Positions 1 through 11,190 of a DNA stretch of 64,000 nt are shown here, one piece after another. The stretch is from Macrotis lagotis (Eukaryota > Chordata > Mammalia > Peramelemorphia > Peramelidae), in assembly GCF_037893015.1 (NCBI RefSeq), contig NC_133666.1, positions 562,739,468 through 562,803,467 of the forward strand, in the 5' to 3' direction. The notes under the pieces are model-generated. The model did no database searches and was not told the DNA's origin. It saw nothing but the letters and a program-made list of their open reading frames with translations. Both the position numbers and the translations under genes were made by a program. Each line of letters begins with the position of its first letter. The first letter of the stretch is position 1.

Positions 1-579
1 CTGAAAGGAGGGAAAGCACTAACAAGGAGCTTTCCAATTGCACCAAAGCAACAATTTCTATCTTTACCAACAAAAGATAACTTTTACCTCCTGCTACCAG
101 TTCTATCTCTCAAAAAGGATGTAAAGAATCTCCAGGCAAAGAGGAGTTACCTACACTTTGATTTCAGGTAAGCCATCTTCTGCTATGTCTATCCCTTAAG
201 GTAATGGGAAAATTGGTGAGGAATGGTACTTTCTTCCCCTACCATGCAAATTCAACTTCCACTTCCTCTGGGTCCTTCACTGCTTGGTCTCTACCTTTCA
301 GAGGGAAAAGGAATAATAAAGATTGGTTTCCAATCTGACCATAGGCCTCCCATCTTATACTGCATTTATATCCAGTCTGATCTCCAGCATCCTTTGGGAA
401 GAGAGCTGGTGTCTTCCATTTATTGATGACTGGTTGGAGATCAGAGATGAAATTGTGACTCTGATCTCCAACCAGTCATCATCTATACCCCATTCCTCAT
501 CCCAGTTCCTGATTCCTTATTCCCATACCTCTTAGCCCTATAACTCAAATTTCCAACCAAATACTCCCCCCCCCTCCAT
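1..579. other. Unassigned sequence containing the 424-481 hairpin
   Basis: Apart from the hairpin I recognise no gene or repeat family here. The short ORFs have no recognisable domain. The pyrimidine bias rises toward the L2-like block that follows. Confidence 0.4.
424..481. repeat. Perfect 23-bp inverted repeat (hairpin)
   Basis: The arms at 424-446 and 459-481 are exact reverse complements (TGATGACTGGTTGGAGATCA... against ...TGATCTCCAACCAGTCATCA) around a 12-nt loop. The stem is long and perfect in otherwise unremarkable sequence. It could be a small MITE-like palindrome or a hairpin-RNA precursor. No flanking duplication was identified. Confidence 0.85.
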
Positions 580-2023
580 GGTACCTTGTAGGAATGCCTG
601 TTCCCTTCATCATAAATCTTTTCCACTCTCACTCCTTCCATTTAATAACTTTTATTGAAACATGGCTTTCCCCTGATGACTCAACCTCCTTGACCACCCT
701 GTTTGGTGCTGACTTCACACATTTCACTAATTACTAGTCAACAAAGGGAAACTGGAATATGTCTTTCTCCCCATTGTCATTTTCAGGTTCACTATCTATC
801 AGTAACTTACCTCTCCTCATTTGTGGTTCATATTCATATCTACCAACCAATCTGAATCCTGGTAGTTGTTATTTACACTACAGAATCCTAGGTCACTCTC
901 CTTCCTTCTTCAATGAGTTAAATACACAATTCACAACCTGTCTCTTTTCCCCCTTCATACTATGGGATTTCCATGTTATATTGACTCTCCTTCAAATATC
1001 CTAATCATTCAGCTCCTCAACTTATTCACATTCCATAGCCATATCCACTCAATCTCAGCAACACACAAAGATCTTGCCATCATCCACCAAAAAAACCCTC
1101 CACAACAAAGAATACTGAATTCTTCTAAACTGATCCCAATCTATTGATTTTTCACCTTTTCTTCTGTCTTCCCTTATAAAATCCTATTCTTTGTCACTTT
1201 CTCCTTCAATTCTCTCCCAGGTCTAGGTACTTTCTTTTTTTCCCCCTCATCCTGAGTCCTTTGTGAACCAATTTAACTCTACCCTGAGCTCTGCTCTCAA
1301 ATCCTCACCCCCTTAACCCCTTTTCATTTCACTGACTAACCTTGTTAAATCTCAACCTTGGATTATTCCCACTGTTCCCTGCCTTTGCTTAAGAAAATTA
1401 CATAATTGTAATGATTGAACACACTACAAATTTATGTTATGCAACCTAATGGGGTCCTCATTACTGTTAGAAAATTCTTCTATAACTAACTGCTTTATCG
1501 ATTCACTATTCTTCTACTCTCCACATTTCCAAACCTTTTCATCCCTATTCAAAACTTCCTGTGACTGCTCGTTTCCTTACCCTCTCAACTTTCATTCTAG
1601 TTTACAGAAGAAAAAGAATCTTAAGCTCTCTTTTCTCCATCTCTTATCATTCATATGCTTCCTATCATTATCTATTCCTTCATCCTGTCACACATGATGA
1701 GGTGGCCTTCCTCTTTACCAAGGCCTGTTCAGGTGATCCTATTTCATGTCATATCCCCCAATGGATTATCCCATCATCCTAACTCACTTATTTTCAATTA
1801 CTTCCTCTCTGCTGGTTCTTTCCCTACTCTCTTGATCCTTCCATACTAACAATTATCCTATATCTTTTCTGTCCTTTGTGGCTATACTTCTTGAAAAGGC
1901 TATCAGCAAAAGGTATCTCCACTTTCCTTTTACTCTCCTCTTTACTCACCATTTACAATTTGACTTCTGACCTTACCATTCTTCCAAAACTACTCTCTCC
2001 AAAGTCACCAATGATCTTTTGTC
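580..2023 (+). mobile_element. L2-type LINE, endonuclease region to start of RT, decayed
   Basis: This is a C/T-rich strand with the cadence of the mammalian L2 ORF2. 'ACATGGCTTTCCCCTGATGA' near 661 resembles the L2 endonuclease segment ('GAGACCTGGCTCTCTCCTGATGAC'). 'CACAAAGATCTTGCCATCAT' near 1064 and the 1890-2020 stretch (a counterpart of 'GAAGGCTATC...ACTCTCTCCAAAGTCACCAATGATC') follow in the expected order. The reading frame is heavily broken. The copy is interrupted at 2024 by an L1 and seems to resume at 5128. CR1/L3 is the nearest alternative family. Confidence 0.6.
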
Positions 2024-2038
2024 AAGTTCAATGGTCAA
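2024..2038. repeat. Left target-site duplication of the 2039-5112 L1
   Basis: AAGTTCAATGGTCAA occurs here and again at 5113-5127, exactly bracketing the L1. The bases fit the L2 sequence being interrupted, so the second copy is the duplicate. Confidence 0.8.
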
Positions 2039-2214
2039 GAGAGTGCACCAAGATGGTGGAGAGAAGACAGGTACAGTTCTAAAATCTCCTGATCTTTCCC
2101 CAAATATGATATGAAACAAACCTCTTAGCATAAATCTGATCAACAAAACCCAGAAAAAAAAGTCAGGAGAAAAAATATCTAGCTCAGGATTTGTCTTCCA
2201 CAGTCATGGGTGAG

Positions 2215-2241
2215 TGGGGGGGGAGGGGGGCAGAGGGGGGA
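2215..2241 (+). repeat. G-run cluster in the L1 5' UTR
   Basis: Runs of eight, six and six G separated by short spacers form a potential G-quadruplex on the sense strand of the L1 leader. Confidence 0.6.
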
Positions 2242-4433
2242 TCAGCCCTGGATTGGCTTGATTAGCAGCAGAGCTGGAGCCCAGGGAGCCTGAGGGTCCA
2301 GGAACCTGAACCTGCACCGGGGCTTGGGTCAACTAGGGAGCAGAAGCATTGGTGTTGGTGCTGACAGTCTGGGGCTTGCTGACAGGGCTGGCAGTAAAGT
2401 TCCAGAGCAGGAGAGCTGCAGACATCATCCCTGGGCTCCTCTAGTCTGAAGGAACTCCAAGTCCATGCCTCCATTTCAGCTAAAGCCTCTTCCCAGAACA
2501 AACACAATTAAAGACCTTCTGCCCCAGGCACAGGTGTGTAAGCAGAAGAACCACCCCAGCTGACAACAGAGTGATGACCTCACCCCAGGATAAAGCCCAC
2601 CATTGACTGAAGACTAAAGTATTTAACAGCTTTAATCACTCCCTCCAGGTCAAGGGAAAAGGCCTCAATCAAGGTCACAGACACTGCAGAGAAAGCAACC
2701 AGCGTCCCCTACTGGCTAGCTGGAGAAATTACACTCAGTGAGCAAATCCTCTAGCACACCCTACTGGCCAGCTGGATATATTACACTAAGTGAGTAAAGC
2801 CTCTAGGGATCCCAACACCAAAACTCTGTGAACCAGCCTCTCCCCAACTCAAGGTCTTAGCAAAATGAAAAAAGGTCAGCTGAAAGGTGGATCCACAGAA
2901 AAATTCTTGGAAGGAAAAGACCCTAACTCAAAGAGACCTAGAACCTCTGAGGAGAATATGATCTGGTCTCCAGCACAGAAAGACTTCCTTAAAGAAATAA
3001 GGAAGGAGTTTAAAAATCAATTGGAAAGTTTGGGAAAAGAAACCCACCTTGCAAAAAGAAAACAAATCATTGGAAAATACAATTGGACAAATACAAAATG
3101 AGAATAATTCTCTCAGATCTTCAATTGGGTAAATGCAAAAAGAAAATAATTCTCTCAAAACCTCAATTGGTCAAATGGAAAGCTCTTTCAAAGACAGAAT
3201 TGACCAATTGTAGAAGGAGTTGCAAAAGGTAAATGAAGAAAACTCCTCTCTAAAAAAAAAGAATGGAGTCTGCAGCAACTAATGACTTCATAAGACAGCA
3301 AGAGCCTGTTAAACAAAACCAAAAATAGAAAAAATACCTCATCAGCAAAACCACTGACCTTGAGAATAGATCGAGGAGGGACAACCTGAGAATTATTGGT
3401 CTTCCTGAAACCATTGAAGAGAAAAAAAAAAGCCTGGATTTAATATTACAGGATTTAGTGATGGAAAATTGCCCTGATATCATGGAACCAGAGGACAAAA
3501 TAGTTATTGAAAGAATACATTGATACCCTCTGGAAAGAGATCCTAAAATGAAAACACCAAGGAATGTTGTGGCCAAATTCCAGAACTATCAGATAAAAGA
3601 GAAAATTCTGCAAGCAGCCAGAAAGAAACAATTTAAATACCAAGGAGCCACAATAAGGATTACACAAGACCTGGTTGTATCAACATTAAGGGATTGAAGG
3701 GCCTGGAAAGAGATATTCCAAAGAGCAAGGGAGCTTGGAATGCAGCCAAGAATCCACTATTCAGCAATAGGGGGAAAAGATGGACATTTAATGAAACTGA
3801 AGAATTCCAAAAATCCCTGATGAAAAGACCAGCGCTAAATAAAAAATTTGGACACCAAACAGCAGGTTCAAGAGACACATGAAAAGGTAAAAAAAAAAAA
3901 AGGAGTAAAGAAAAAAAAAACTACTATCCAATAAGATGCAACTGGCTATAACCCAGCATAGGAAAAAGATTCTTATAACTCTTGAGAATTGTAACCCTAA
4001 CAGAAAGAATATACCTAGCTAGAAGAGATGGACACTCATGACTTATCCATGAGACTGCTATCCAATGGGAGGAAACTGGCTATACCCCTACTTGGGAGAA
4101 AGACTCTAATAACTCTCAAGAATTGTAACTCTATTAGATAGAATGTACTTAGCTAGAAGTGATGGATTTTCAGAATTTTCTATGATTCAGATAGAATGAT
4201 TTAAAAGCACCTCCTCCTTAAAAAGGGAGACAGGAAGGAGATGAGAGGAGGGAGGGGATTGAATGGGGCAAATCTTATTACATTAAGAGGTATAAAGACC
4301 TCTGGTAATAGAGGGGAAGAAGGGAGGAGATGAGAAACACCTGAATCTTCCTCTCATCAGACTTGGCTTAAAGTTAACTTACACATACACACTCAGTTAA
4401 CTTTAAAAAAATCTTACATTTCAAGTATTAAAA

Positions 4434-4632
4434 GGGGAAAAGGGAAGGGTTGATGGAGACAGGGAGGGGGAGAAAAGGGGAAACTAATGGAAGGGAAGGG
4501 AAAAGGGGAAAGGGGAAAGGGGAAAGAAAGGGGAGGGGTGGATATAGGAGGGCAAACACACTGAAGGGGATTGTATTCAAAAACAAAATACTGGGGAATA
4601 CAGATAAAGGGGGGAAAGGGGGAAAAATATAA
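4434..4632 (+). repeat. Polypurine GGGGAAA tract between L1 ORF1 and ORF2
   Basis: Almost pure purine sequence made of GGGGAAA/GGGAAAG units lies in the L1 inter-ORF region. Its ORF (MMETGRGRKGE...) is a translation of the repeat and not a gene. Confidence 0.7.
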
Positions 4633-5112
4633 ACAGGGAAGATAGCATGAAGGGCAATAAATAGTTAGTAATTATAACTTTGAATTTGAATGGGATGAAC
4701 TCTCCCTGCAAATAGCAGAATAAATTAAAAAACCACAATCCTACAATATGCTCCTTACAAGAAACTCATTTAAAGAAGAGAGATACATATACAGTAAAGG
4801 TAAAAATTTGGAGCAAAATATATTTTGCTTCAGATGAAGTGAAAAAAAGCAGGGGTAGCAATCCTAATCTCAGACAAAGCAGCTGCAAAAATACAAAACA
4901 TTAAAAGAGATGAGGAAGGAAACTATATTCTCCTAAAAGGTACCATAGACAATAAAGTGATTTCAATATGGAATATGTATGCACCCAATGGGATAGCATC
5001 CAAATTCTTAGAGGAGAAGCTGAAAGCACTACAGGAAGACATAGACAGCAAAATTCTACTGGTGGGTGACCTCAGCCTCCCACTCTCAGATTTAGATAAA
5101 TCAAATCATAAA

Positions 5113-5127
5113 AAGTTCAATGGTCAA
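5113..5127. repeat. Right target-site duplication of the L1
   Basis: Exact 15-bp match to 2024-2038. The L1 side ends in A-rich sequence (ATAAATCAAATCATAAA), which could be a short poly-A remnant. Confidence 0.8.
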
Positions 5128-5206
5128 AAATAATCATAATCTAGTTGATGTTTCAGGCAGCTATCTACCTCTCTAAGAGCATTATCTCTGACTTTTTCCA
5201 CTCCTA
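5128..5206 (+). mobile_element. Continuation of the interrupted L2-type LINE
   Basis: The sequence after the duplication ends in '...CTGACTTTTTCCACTCCTAC'. That fits the L2 RT segment ('CTCTCCTGGTTCTCCTCCTAC') expected soon after the KVTNDLL block cut at 2023. The match is short and diverged. Confidence 0.4.
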
Positions 5207-5284
5207 CAAAAAAAAGAAAACTGATGTGGATGAAATTCAAAATAAACTTGGACTTTAATTGGCCCAAGTAACCTATTTAATTGG

Positions 5285-5535
5285 GGAAATTCAATTGATC
5301 AATAAATGTATATTAAGCTCCTGCTCAAAGCTAGACACCATTAAGTGGTAGGCATACAAAAAGATAAAAGAGAGTCTCTACCCTCCAGGAACTTACAGTA
5401 TAATTCATATATTCTAAGTAGAGCCCTTACAGGTCAGCTGTTTCAATTTCTTCATTCTATAGGTGAGTAAATTGAGTTCCTGAGAGGTTAAATGACTTGT
5501 TTGAGCTTACACAAATAGTAAATGGAAGACCAGGA
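5285..5535 (-). repeat. Old mammalian repeats ('TTAAGCTCCTGCT...' type, then MIR)
   Basis: 5285-5405 has the common 'ATTAAGC-CCTACT-GTGC-AGGCACT...ATACAAAAAGA...AGTCTCTACCCTCCAGGAACTTACA' pattern. 5435-5535 resembles antisense MIR ('TTCATTCTATAGGTGAGTAAATTGAG...GTAAATGGAAGACCAGGATT'). Confidence 0.5.
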
Positions 5536-5539
5536 TTTT

Positions 5540-6047
5540 TTCCCTCCCTATCAACTATTCCTTATGATTATGATTATGATTATTACTTAGATCATATTGG
5601 TAAATGGAGTTTCAAAGCACATCCTGGATTATGTGACATTCATCATGAAAATATAAATATGAATGCCAAAGTATTAATAAATTTAATTATTCATTTTGAA
5701 AAAATGGATTGAATTTAAATCATGCCCAAATCATGCAGCAGCTGAACAGGGTAGGAAACACTGTGTGAAAAACAGTCAACATTATTCTATCACTTGAATA
5801 ATGACTTATTTCCTTACATCTTGAAGTCTCTAGGGTTGAAGAATTAATGGTACTTTTAAATTGCTCTAGAGTGAAATATATTGGGGGGGTTTTGGGGAGG
5901 GATTCCTAAAAAATCACTGAAGTTGGCATGTTTCTTATCTAAACATTGGAAGAAATGTTAAAAAGAAAAAAAAGAAAGAAAACTTAATAAATATTAGAGG
6001 CAAACCCTGGCATAATTTAAATCATGTTAAAAAGAAAATCTATGGCA
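5540..6047. other. No gene or repeat family recognised
   Basis: AT-rich sequence with a small TTATGA repeat at 5563-5584 and a poly-G patch at 5882. Short ORFs lack recognisable features. Confidence 0.4.
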
Positions 6048-6378
6048 ACAAATATAGTAGCAGTGATAGTGGTAGGGGTAGTAGTATTAGCAGTAACAAT
6101 AGAAATAATAGTATTTGTAGTTAGAATTAGTAGCAGAAGTAGCAATAGTAGAGGTAGTAGTAAAAGTAGCAGTATTTGTAGTAGCACTACTAGTAGCAGC
6201 AGCAGTAGTAGTTAGAAATATTTTGTAGAAATAGTAGCAGTAGTAGTATTTAATAGTAGAAGTAATAGTAGTGGTAGTAGTAGGGGTACTAAGTAGTAAC
6301 AATAGTTGCAATAGTAGCAGGAGTAGCTATTATAGCAATAGTGGCTATAGTAGTAATAGTAGTAGCAGTAGTAGTAGC

Positions 6379-6427
<49 letters not shown>

Positions 6428-6432
6428 ATAGT
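6048..6432 (+). repeat. Long AGT trinucleotide tract, degenerate 5' and pure 3'
   Basis: About 385 bp are built of AGT/AGC/AAT/GGT triplets. The left part is heavily interrupted. From about 6380 the tract is a pure (AGT)n run of about 16 units. Serine-rich ORFs on + and threonine-rich ORFs on - are translations of the repeat. Confidence 0.95.
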
Positions 6433-6454
6433 CAGGGTTTATATAGTTCTTGGG

Positions 6455-6649
6455 TATAGCATGCCAGACCTAGAGTTAGGAAGACTCACTTTTCTGATTT
6501 AAATCTAACCTCATATACTTACTAGCTATATGACCCTATATGACTCTGCCTCAGTTTGCTCATCTGTAAAATGAGTTGGAGAAGGAAATAGCATCAGTAT
6601 CTTTGCTTAAAAATAAACCAAGTTGGAGACACAACTGAACAGCAATAAT
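6455..6649 (+). mobile_element. CORE-SINE (MAR1/MON1 type) with BovB-like tail
   Basis: The order is tRNA-like head ('CAGACCTAGAGTTAGGAAGACTCA'), core ('CTCAGTTTGCTCATCTGTAAAATGAG'), then a tail ending 'GTTGGAGACACAACTGAACAGCAA'. The tail resembles the BovB/RTE 3' end, which suggests RTE-driven mobilisation. Confidence 0.8.
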
Positions 6650-6654
6650 ATATA

Positions 6655-6897
6655 GTTGCTACTATGCATCAGTCACTAAGCACTTTACAAATAATATTAA
6701 TAATATTTTAGAATTTCTATCTCATTTGATCCTTACAATAATCCGGGGAGGCAAGTGCTACTATTATCTTCTTTTTACACATAGAGAAAATAAGATATAG
6801 AAAGGTTAAATGACTTGCCCAAGATCACATAGCTAGTAAGCATCAGTGTTCAGATTTTAACTGAGGTCTTCCTGACTCAAGGTCAAGTACTTTCTCC
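6655..6897 (-). mobile_element. MIR-family SINE, antisense
   Basis: 'CACTAAGCACTTTACAAATAATATTAATAATATTTTAGAATTTC...CTCATTTGATCCTTACAATAATC...GTTAAATGACTTGCCCAAGATCACATAGCTAGTAAG' is a full antisense MIR layout. Confidence 0.75.
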
Positions 6898-7488
6898 TTA
6901 AAAGAAAGAAAAAAAATTGTTCATGCTCTATGATTCAATTGAACTCATATTCTCATGGAGGAGAAAATAAATAAATAAATACAAACATACATACAAAATA
7001 CATATAATATGTGGGAGGTAATCTCATAGTGAAAGTGTTAACAATATAAGGGAAAAATTTTTTAGCAGAAAATGGTATTTGAGTTGAGAAGCCTTCACAA
7101 TTTCTCTTTACTACCAGACCCTTAAAATTAGAGGTAGTATCTTACATAAAACTCAGTCAATGAAAAATATAAAAGCCTTCATCTTTATACCTTTCCAAAC
7201 TTTCTTATTATACTGACAGTTATAAAATTCAGTTCAATTAATATTTTTAAGAGCTTACTATATTCAAATTATTATGCAACAGTTGAACTTAAGCTTATCT
7301 TCTTATACTTTTCTGTATTTTCTAGGTTTGGGATTAAAAATGAATCCACTTGATTCCACCATCTAAGACAATAATTATGTGGGAATTTGAATTTCTGATA
7401 CAATCTCAAACATCAGTACCAAATTTCAACTGCAACAAAGACCAGGAGAGTCTTATGCCCCAGAGATTTTTAAGGGTCTCCTGTGAAG

Positions 7489-7645
<157 letters not shown>

Positions 7646-7989
7646 ATATTATGAGCATGTGTATGGCTAGGCAATCACTCCCTTCTTTCTTCAAGAAGTG
7701 TGTTGGGCCTGGAACACAACAGATATATGAAGTCTAGCAATATAATTCTTGGGTATTTTCAGATAAAAGTCACTTTCCCTAGTCACTTTAAATTAATTTT
7801 TCTCAAGGTTGCCTCAAGTAAGAAAGTAGGGAAAAGAAATAGTTTCATTCCAAATCTATAAAGTAACTTTAATGTCAACTGGCTTAACCTCACCTCCCAC
7901 CATATGCTTATTACTTAAAAGGTCTTCAGGACCATCCAAAAAAGTATTTATCAAAGCAAGCAAGTGAAACAGTAATGGAGTGCACCATG

Positions 7990-8312
7990 GAGGTTAGTTT
8001 ATGCAGCATATAGAGCACTGTTCTTGAAGTCAGGAGGACAGGAGTTCGAATCCAACCTTTGACATTTGACACTTACTAGCTATGTGATTTTGGGCAAAGC
8101 ACTTAACTCTGATTACCTTGCATCCAGGATCATCTCCAGTCATCCTGATTCATATCTGGCCACTGAACCCAGATGACTCCAGAGGAAAAAGTGAGGCTGG
8201 CAACTTAGCATAGCATCCTCCTCACTCAAATCCAATTCATGTGCTTATGCTATCACCTCCAGATGTCATGGTCTTGTTCAAACATGAAGGACCAAAGCAA
8301 ACAAAAAACAGA
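7990..8312 (+). mobile_element. Long tRNA-headed SINE with ~180-nt conserved tail (MAR1 type)
   Basis: The head is 'TATAGAGCACTG...GGAGTTCGAATCC' (B-box-like). The tail is 'TCCAGTCATCCTGATTCATA...CCAGATGACTCCAGAGGAAAAAGTGAGGCTGG...GATGTCATGGTCTTGTTCAAACATGAAGGAC'. Antisense copies of this tail lie at 29115, 52457 and 62912. Confidence 0.8.
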
Positions 8313-8319
8313 ATAAACA

Positions 8320-9606
8320 ACTGTGAGGGATCTCTGTTATCTAAAAGCGAAATCAAATCTCAGCTCAACCAGGAAGGGAACTATTTCCACCCCTACCACA
8401 TCCCGACAATTAACACATTTGCTGAGAATAAAGGAATATAATGGGGTTCTAGCTTTCCTTATTTTGCTGTATCTATAAGGGGGAAGAGAAGGAGTGCTCA
8501 GTGTCTCTCACAATTCAAAAATCATGCATTGAATCTTCTTGTCCTCTTCTTTCTCCCAAAAGTTTCTCATTCAATCAGGAAACATGTTTCTCTGCCTATA
8601 AACAATATCATAGGACTATCCTAAAAGTAACCTTCAAGTACATCTATAATGAAGAAAAGTTATTAGTTATTAAATTATCAAATGATTAATTAATTGCTAT
8701 TAAAATATCCAAATAGTTATTAAAAGTTTAAGAGCCAGAGCTTTTGTCTTATTAATATTGATCTGTATTTTCCAGCAGTCAATGGTAAAATTTCCCCTAA
8801 GAATGAATTCTCTCAATTCCAGAAAGTCTGCCATTAATACACTGGGTTGGATTGTCTTAATCGAAATTAATTTAAGATAAATGACTATCTACCAGTCTTT
8901 TCATAGTTATTTTTAAGAGGATATATTTAATGAGGTCTTGTACTTTCAAGGAAATTTGCAGCCAATACAAGTCTAAAAATCTATCAGAAAATTCCTCCTA
9001 TTTGTTGAAAGAATAATTTTAACAAAGAGCAACAACAGAGTTAGAGAATTGACTTTGGGTTAAGAATTATATAGATTTAAGTGTCTTTTCTGGCAGACAC
9101 TGATTGTGTGAGCCCTGGATAAGTCTCTTAAATTTAGTGTTCCTCTAGGCAATTGCTTAAGATTATAAATTGAAGAAAAAGCACTGACATTTATTGGCAA
9201 AGGGAGTTTGTAGGAGTTCCCTCTATTAGTGACATCACAAGTCTTATCCCTAATAATAATAAAGCAATAAACAACAAAATGTACACAGTAATCCCAAAGA
9301 CAAAGAAACAATGCATTTCTTCAAAGAAGAGTTTGCCACTAATTCACTGTTTCACCTTGGGCAACCAGTTTACCTTTTGGTTCACAGTTTCTTGATTTGT
9401 GAAATGAGGAAATTAGATTATCAGCTCTTGGAAGTACCTTCCAGAAATAACATTCCATATTTCCGGGCTTACAAATCAGTACCTCTTCTACCAATGCAGG
9501 TGGAAGAAAAAGGAAAAGATACTGTTGACAGGCTCTGTCTTGACTGGCACAAAGGCGAGACTGGGATTTGGGAGGAAGGGAAGAACTGTTACTAATTTGT
9601 TTCATG
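8320..9606. other. No gene recognised; unique AT-rich sequence
   Basis: I see no recognisable domain, splice-flanked ORF or clear repeat. The best ORF (9311-9595, 94 codons) overlaps a MIR-like stretch ('CAACCAGTTTACC...GATTTGTGAAATGAGGAAATTAGATTATCAGCTC') and is unlikely to be coding. Confidence 0.4.
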
Positions 9607-9660
9607 GTATGGGGGGGGGATAAGAGGGGGGGAAAGGGGAGGAGAGGGAGGGAAGGAGGG

Positions 9661-9708
<48 letters not shown>

Positions 9709-9862
9709 AGATGAAGGAGGAAAATAGAAGGAAGAAGAAAAAGAAGGTGGACAGAAGAGGGGAGGGGAGGGGAGGGGAGGGGAGAGGCCAGGAAGAGAGA
9801 GGAAAAGGGAAGGAAGGAAAAGGGAGGAGGGGAGGGGAGGGGTGAGATAGAAAAGAGAGAAC
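9607..9862 (+). repeat. Polypurine tract: GGGGA and (GA)n
   Basis: About 250 bp with very few pyrimidines: G-rich start, (GA)n at about 9663-9704, GGGGA repeats at about 9757-9787 and again near 9828. The opposite-strand ORF of 182 codons (SLSLSL.., PPLPSP..) is a translation of the repeat. It has H-DNA and G-quadruplex potential. Confidence 0.9.
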
Positions 9863-10626
9863 TAATTGAAGGCATTTGTATTTGCATATATTTAATTTTC
9901 TTGGAGTTGATAGTGCTGTAGCCTCTGCCAAACCCCAGTGGAGCAATTTATAGTAGGTGTCCTAAAACCTTTTTGGTTCCAAAATAGTTAGCACTTTTTT
10001 TTGGAGGGGGGGTACCCTGGGGAGGGGAGGGGAGAGGGAAGGTGTAAAATACACCGCAAGCAATTTTTTGAGCATGTAGTCCTTTCCTCTTCACCCCTTC
10101 CAGAGGCATGAGTTGATTTCAGCTTGCTTTAACATCTTCAGGAATTGTCTATTATCCTTCAGTGATAAAACCAGAATCAAGGAAAAATGAAAAGAAAAAG
10201 GTAAAAACAGTCATAGTGTCCTTGCTTGGGTATTAACAGAAATTTTCAGAAAAATATACAAATGGGTAAGTCTTGTCCTCCTCCACAAGTTGAAACTTTG
10301 CCAATGACTGCTTAGTGAGTCAGATTTTATTCTGAAACATTTTGACATTGCATCAGGGATCTGTGCTCAAATATCCTGTAAATGAAAATTTAAAAATAGT
10401 GGTGGTAGAACTGTAGCCTACTTTGCTCCTAAATATGAATGGATTCAGGTAAACAGAGGATCAAAAAGTCATGACTGTAACATAAAGATGTCATAGTCTG
10501 AGCAAAGAATCATTTCTTCTAGTTCATAGAGCAGAACCTATGTTCAAGATGAAATCAAAAGATGTATTTAAAGTGTGCATCTGAGAAGAAACATTTACAT
10601 AGACATCATCTAATCTATTTTAATTC
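9863..10626. other. No gene recognised
   Basis: Mostly unique sequence, with a second short G-rich stretch at about 10000-10040. No ORF of note. Confidence 0.4.
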
Positions 10627-10771
10627 TTTTTTTTTAGCAAGGCAATGGGGTTAACTGACTTGCCCAAGGTCACACAGCTAGGTAATTATTAAGTGTCTGA
10701 GGCTGGATTTGAACTCAGGTCCTCCTGACTCCAGGGCATGAGCTCTATCCACTGTGCCACCTAGCTGCCCC
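10627..10771 (-). mobile_element. Short marsupial tRNA-derived SINE, antisense
   Basis: Poly-T start, then 'GCAAGGCAATGGGGTTAACTGACTTGCCCAAGGTCACACAGCTAGG' and the end 'CTCTATCCACTGTGCCACCTAGCTGCCCC'. The sense strand carries an A-box-like TGGCACAGTGG and a B-box-like GAGTTCAAATCC. Confidence 0.9.
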
Positions 10772-10959
10772 AATATCATCTAATTCATGCCCTGAAATAA
10801 ATTATTGGACATATTCTAAAAGTTTACTCTAATTTTTGGTTTAAAAATCCTTACTAACAGCAAGGGTTCTTTTCATTTAACTTTTTTCTTCTTAAGAATG
10901 AATATAGAAAAAATATTTTGGAACTTTGGAGTGTTCCTCTTTTTGTAGAACTGAGAACA

Positions 10960-11190
10960 AGATTTTATTAAGTGCAATTATGTGCAGGTACTGTGCTAAA
11001 TCCTTTACAAATTTTACCTCATTTGATCTTCATAACAATTCTGTTTCAAAATTTTACAATTCAGGAAACTTAGGCACACAGGCATTTCAATGATTTGCCT
11101 AGAGATAATACAACTAATGTCTGTGACCAAATTTGAACCAAAGACATCCTGATTCCAGGTCTAGTTCTCTAACAACTGTGCAAACTAACA
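10960..11190 (-). mobile_element. MIR-family SINE, antisense
   Basis: 'GTACTGTGCTAAATCCTTTACAAATTTTACCTCATTTGATCTTCATAACAATTC' followed by degraded core and head sequence to '...CTGATTCCAGGTCTAGTTCTC'. Confidence 0.7.

Larger units (their letters stand above)
2039..5112 (+). mobile_element. L1 LINE: 5' UTR, ORF1 and first part of ORF2; 3' truncated
   Basis: The copy opens with an L1-like 5' leader ('CACCAAGATGGTGGAGAGAAG') and an ~820-bp GC-richer 5' UTR. ORF1 starts at 2865 (MKKGQLKGGSTEK) and runs to about 3880, with stops and frame slips. It shows the RRM motif NLRIIGLPE near 3383 and the ERDPKMKTPRNVV block near 3537. A G/A-rich spacer follows. ORF2 starts near 4680 (LNLNGMNSP), keeps the endonuclease QETH motif at 4758-4769 and the GDLSLPLSDL block at 5065, then stops. 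RT, the C-terminal domain and 3' UTR are all missing. A 15-bp duplication flanks it, so this is an insertion end and not random loss. Confidence 0.85.

Noticed and set aside
6048-6432. CRISPR-like regular repetition
   Set aside because: The unit is three bases with no spacers, and the window is eukaryotic.
6024-6459. Serine-rich and threonine-rich ORFs
   Set aside because: They are translations of the AGT trinucleotide tract, with no start context or conserved flank.
9339-9887. 182-codon minus-strand ORF, the longest in the window
   Set aside because: Most of it is SLSLSL/PPLPSP from the polypurine tract, and the rest is a short MIR-like stretch.
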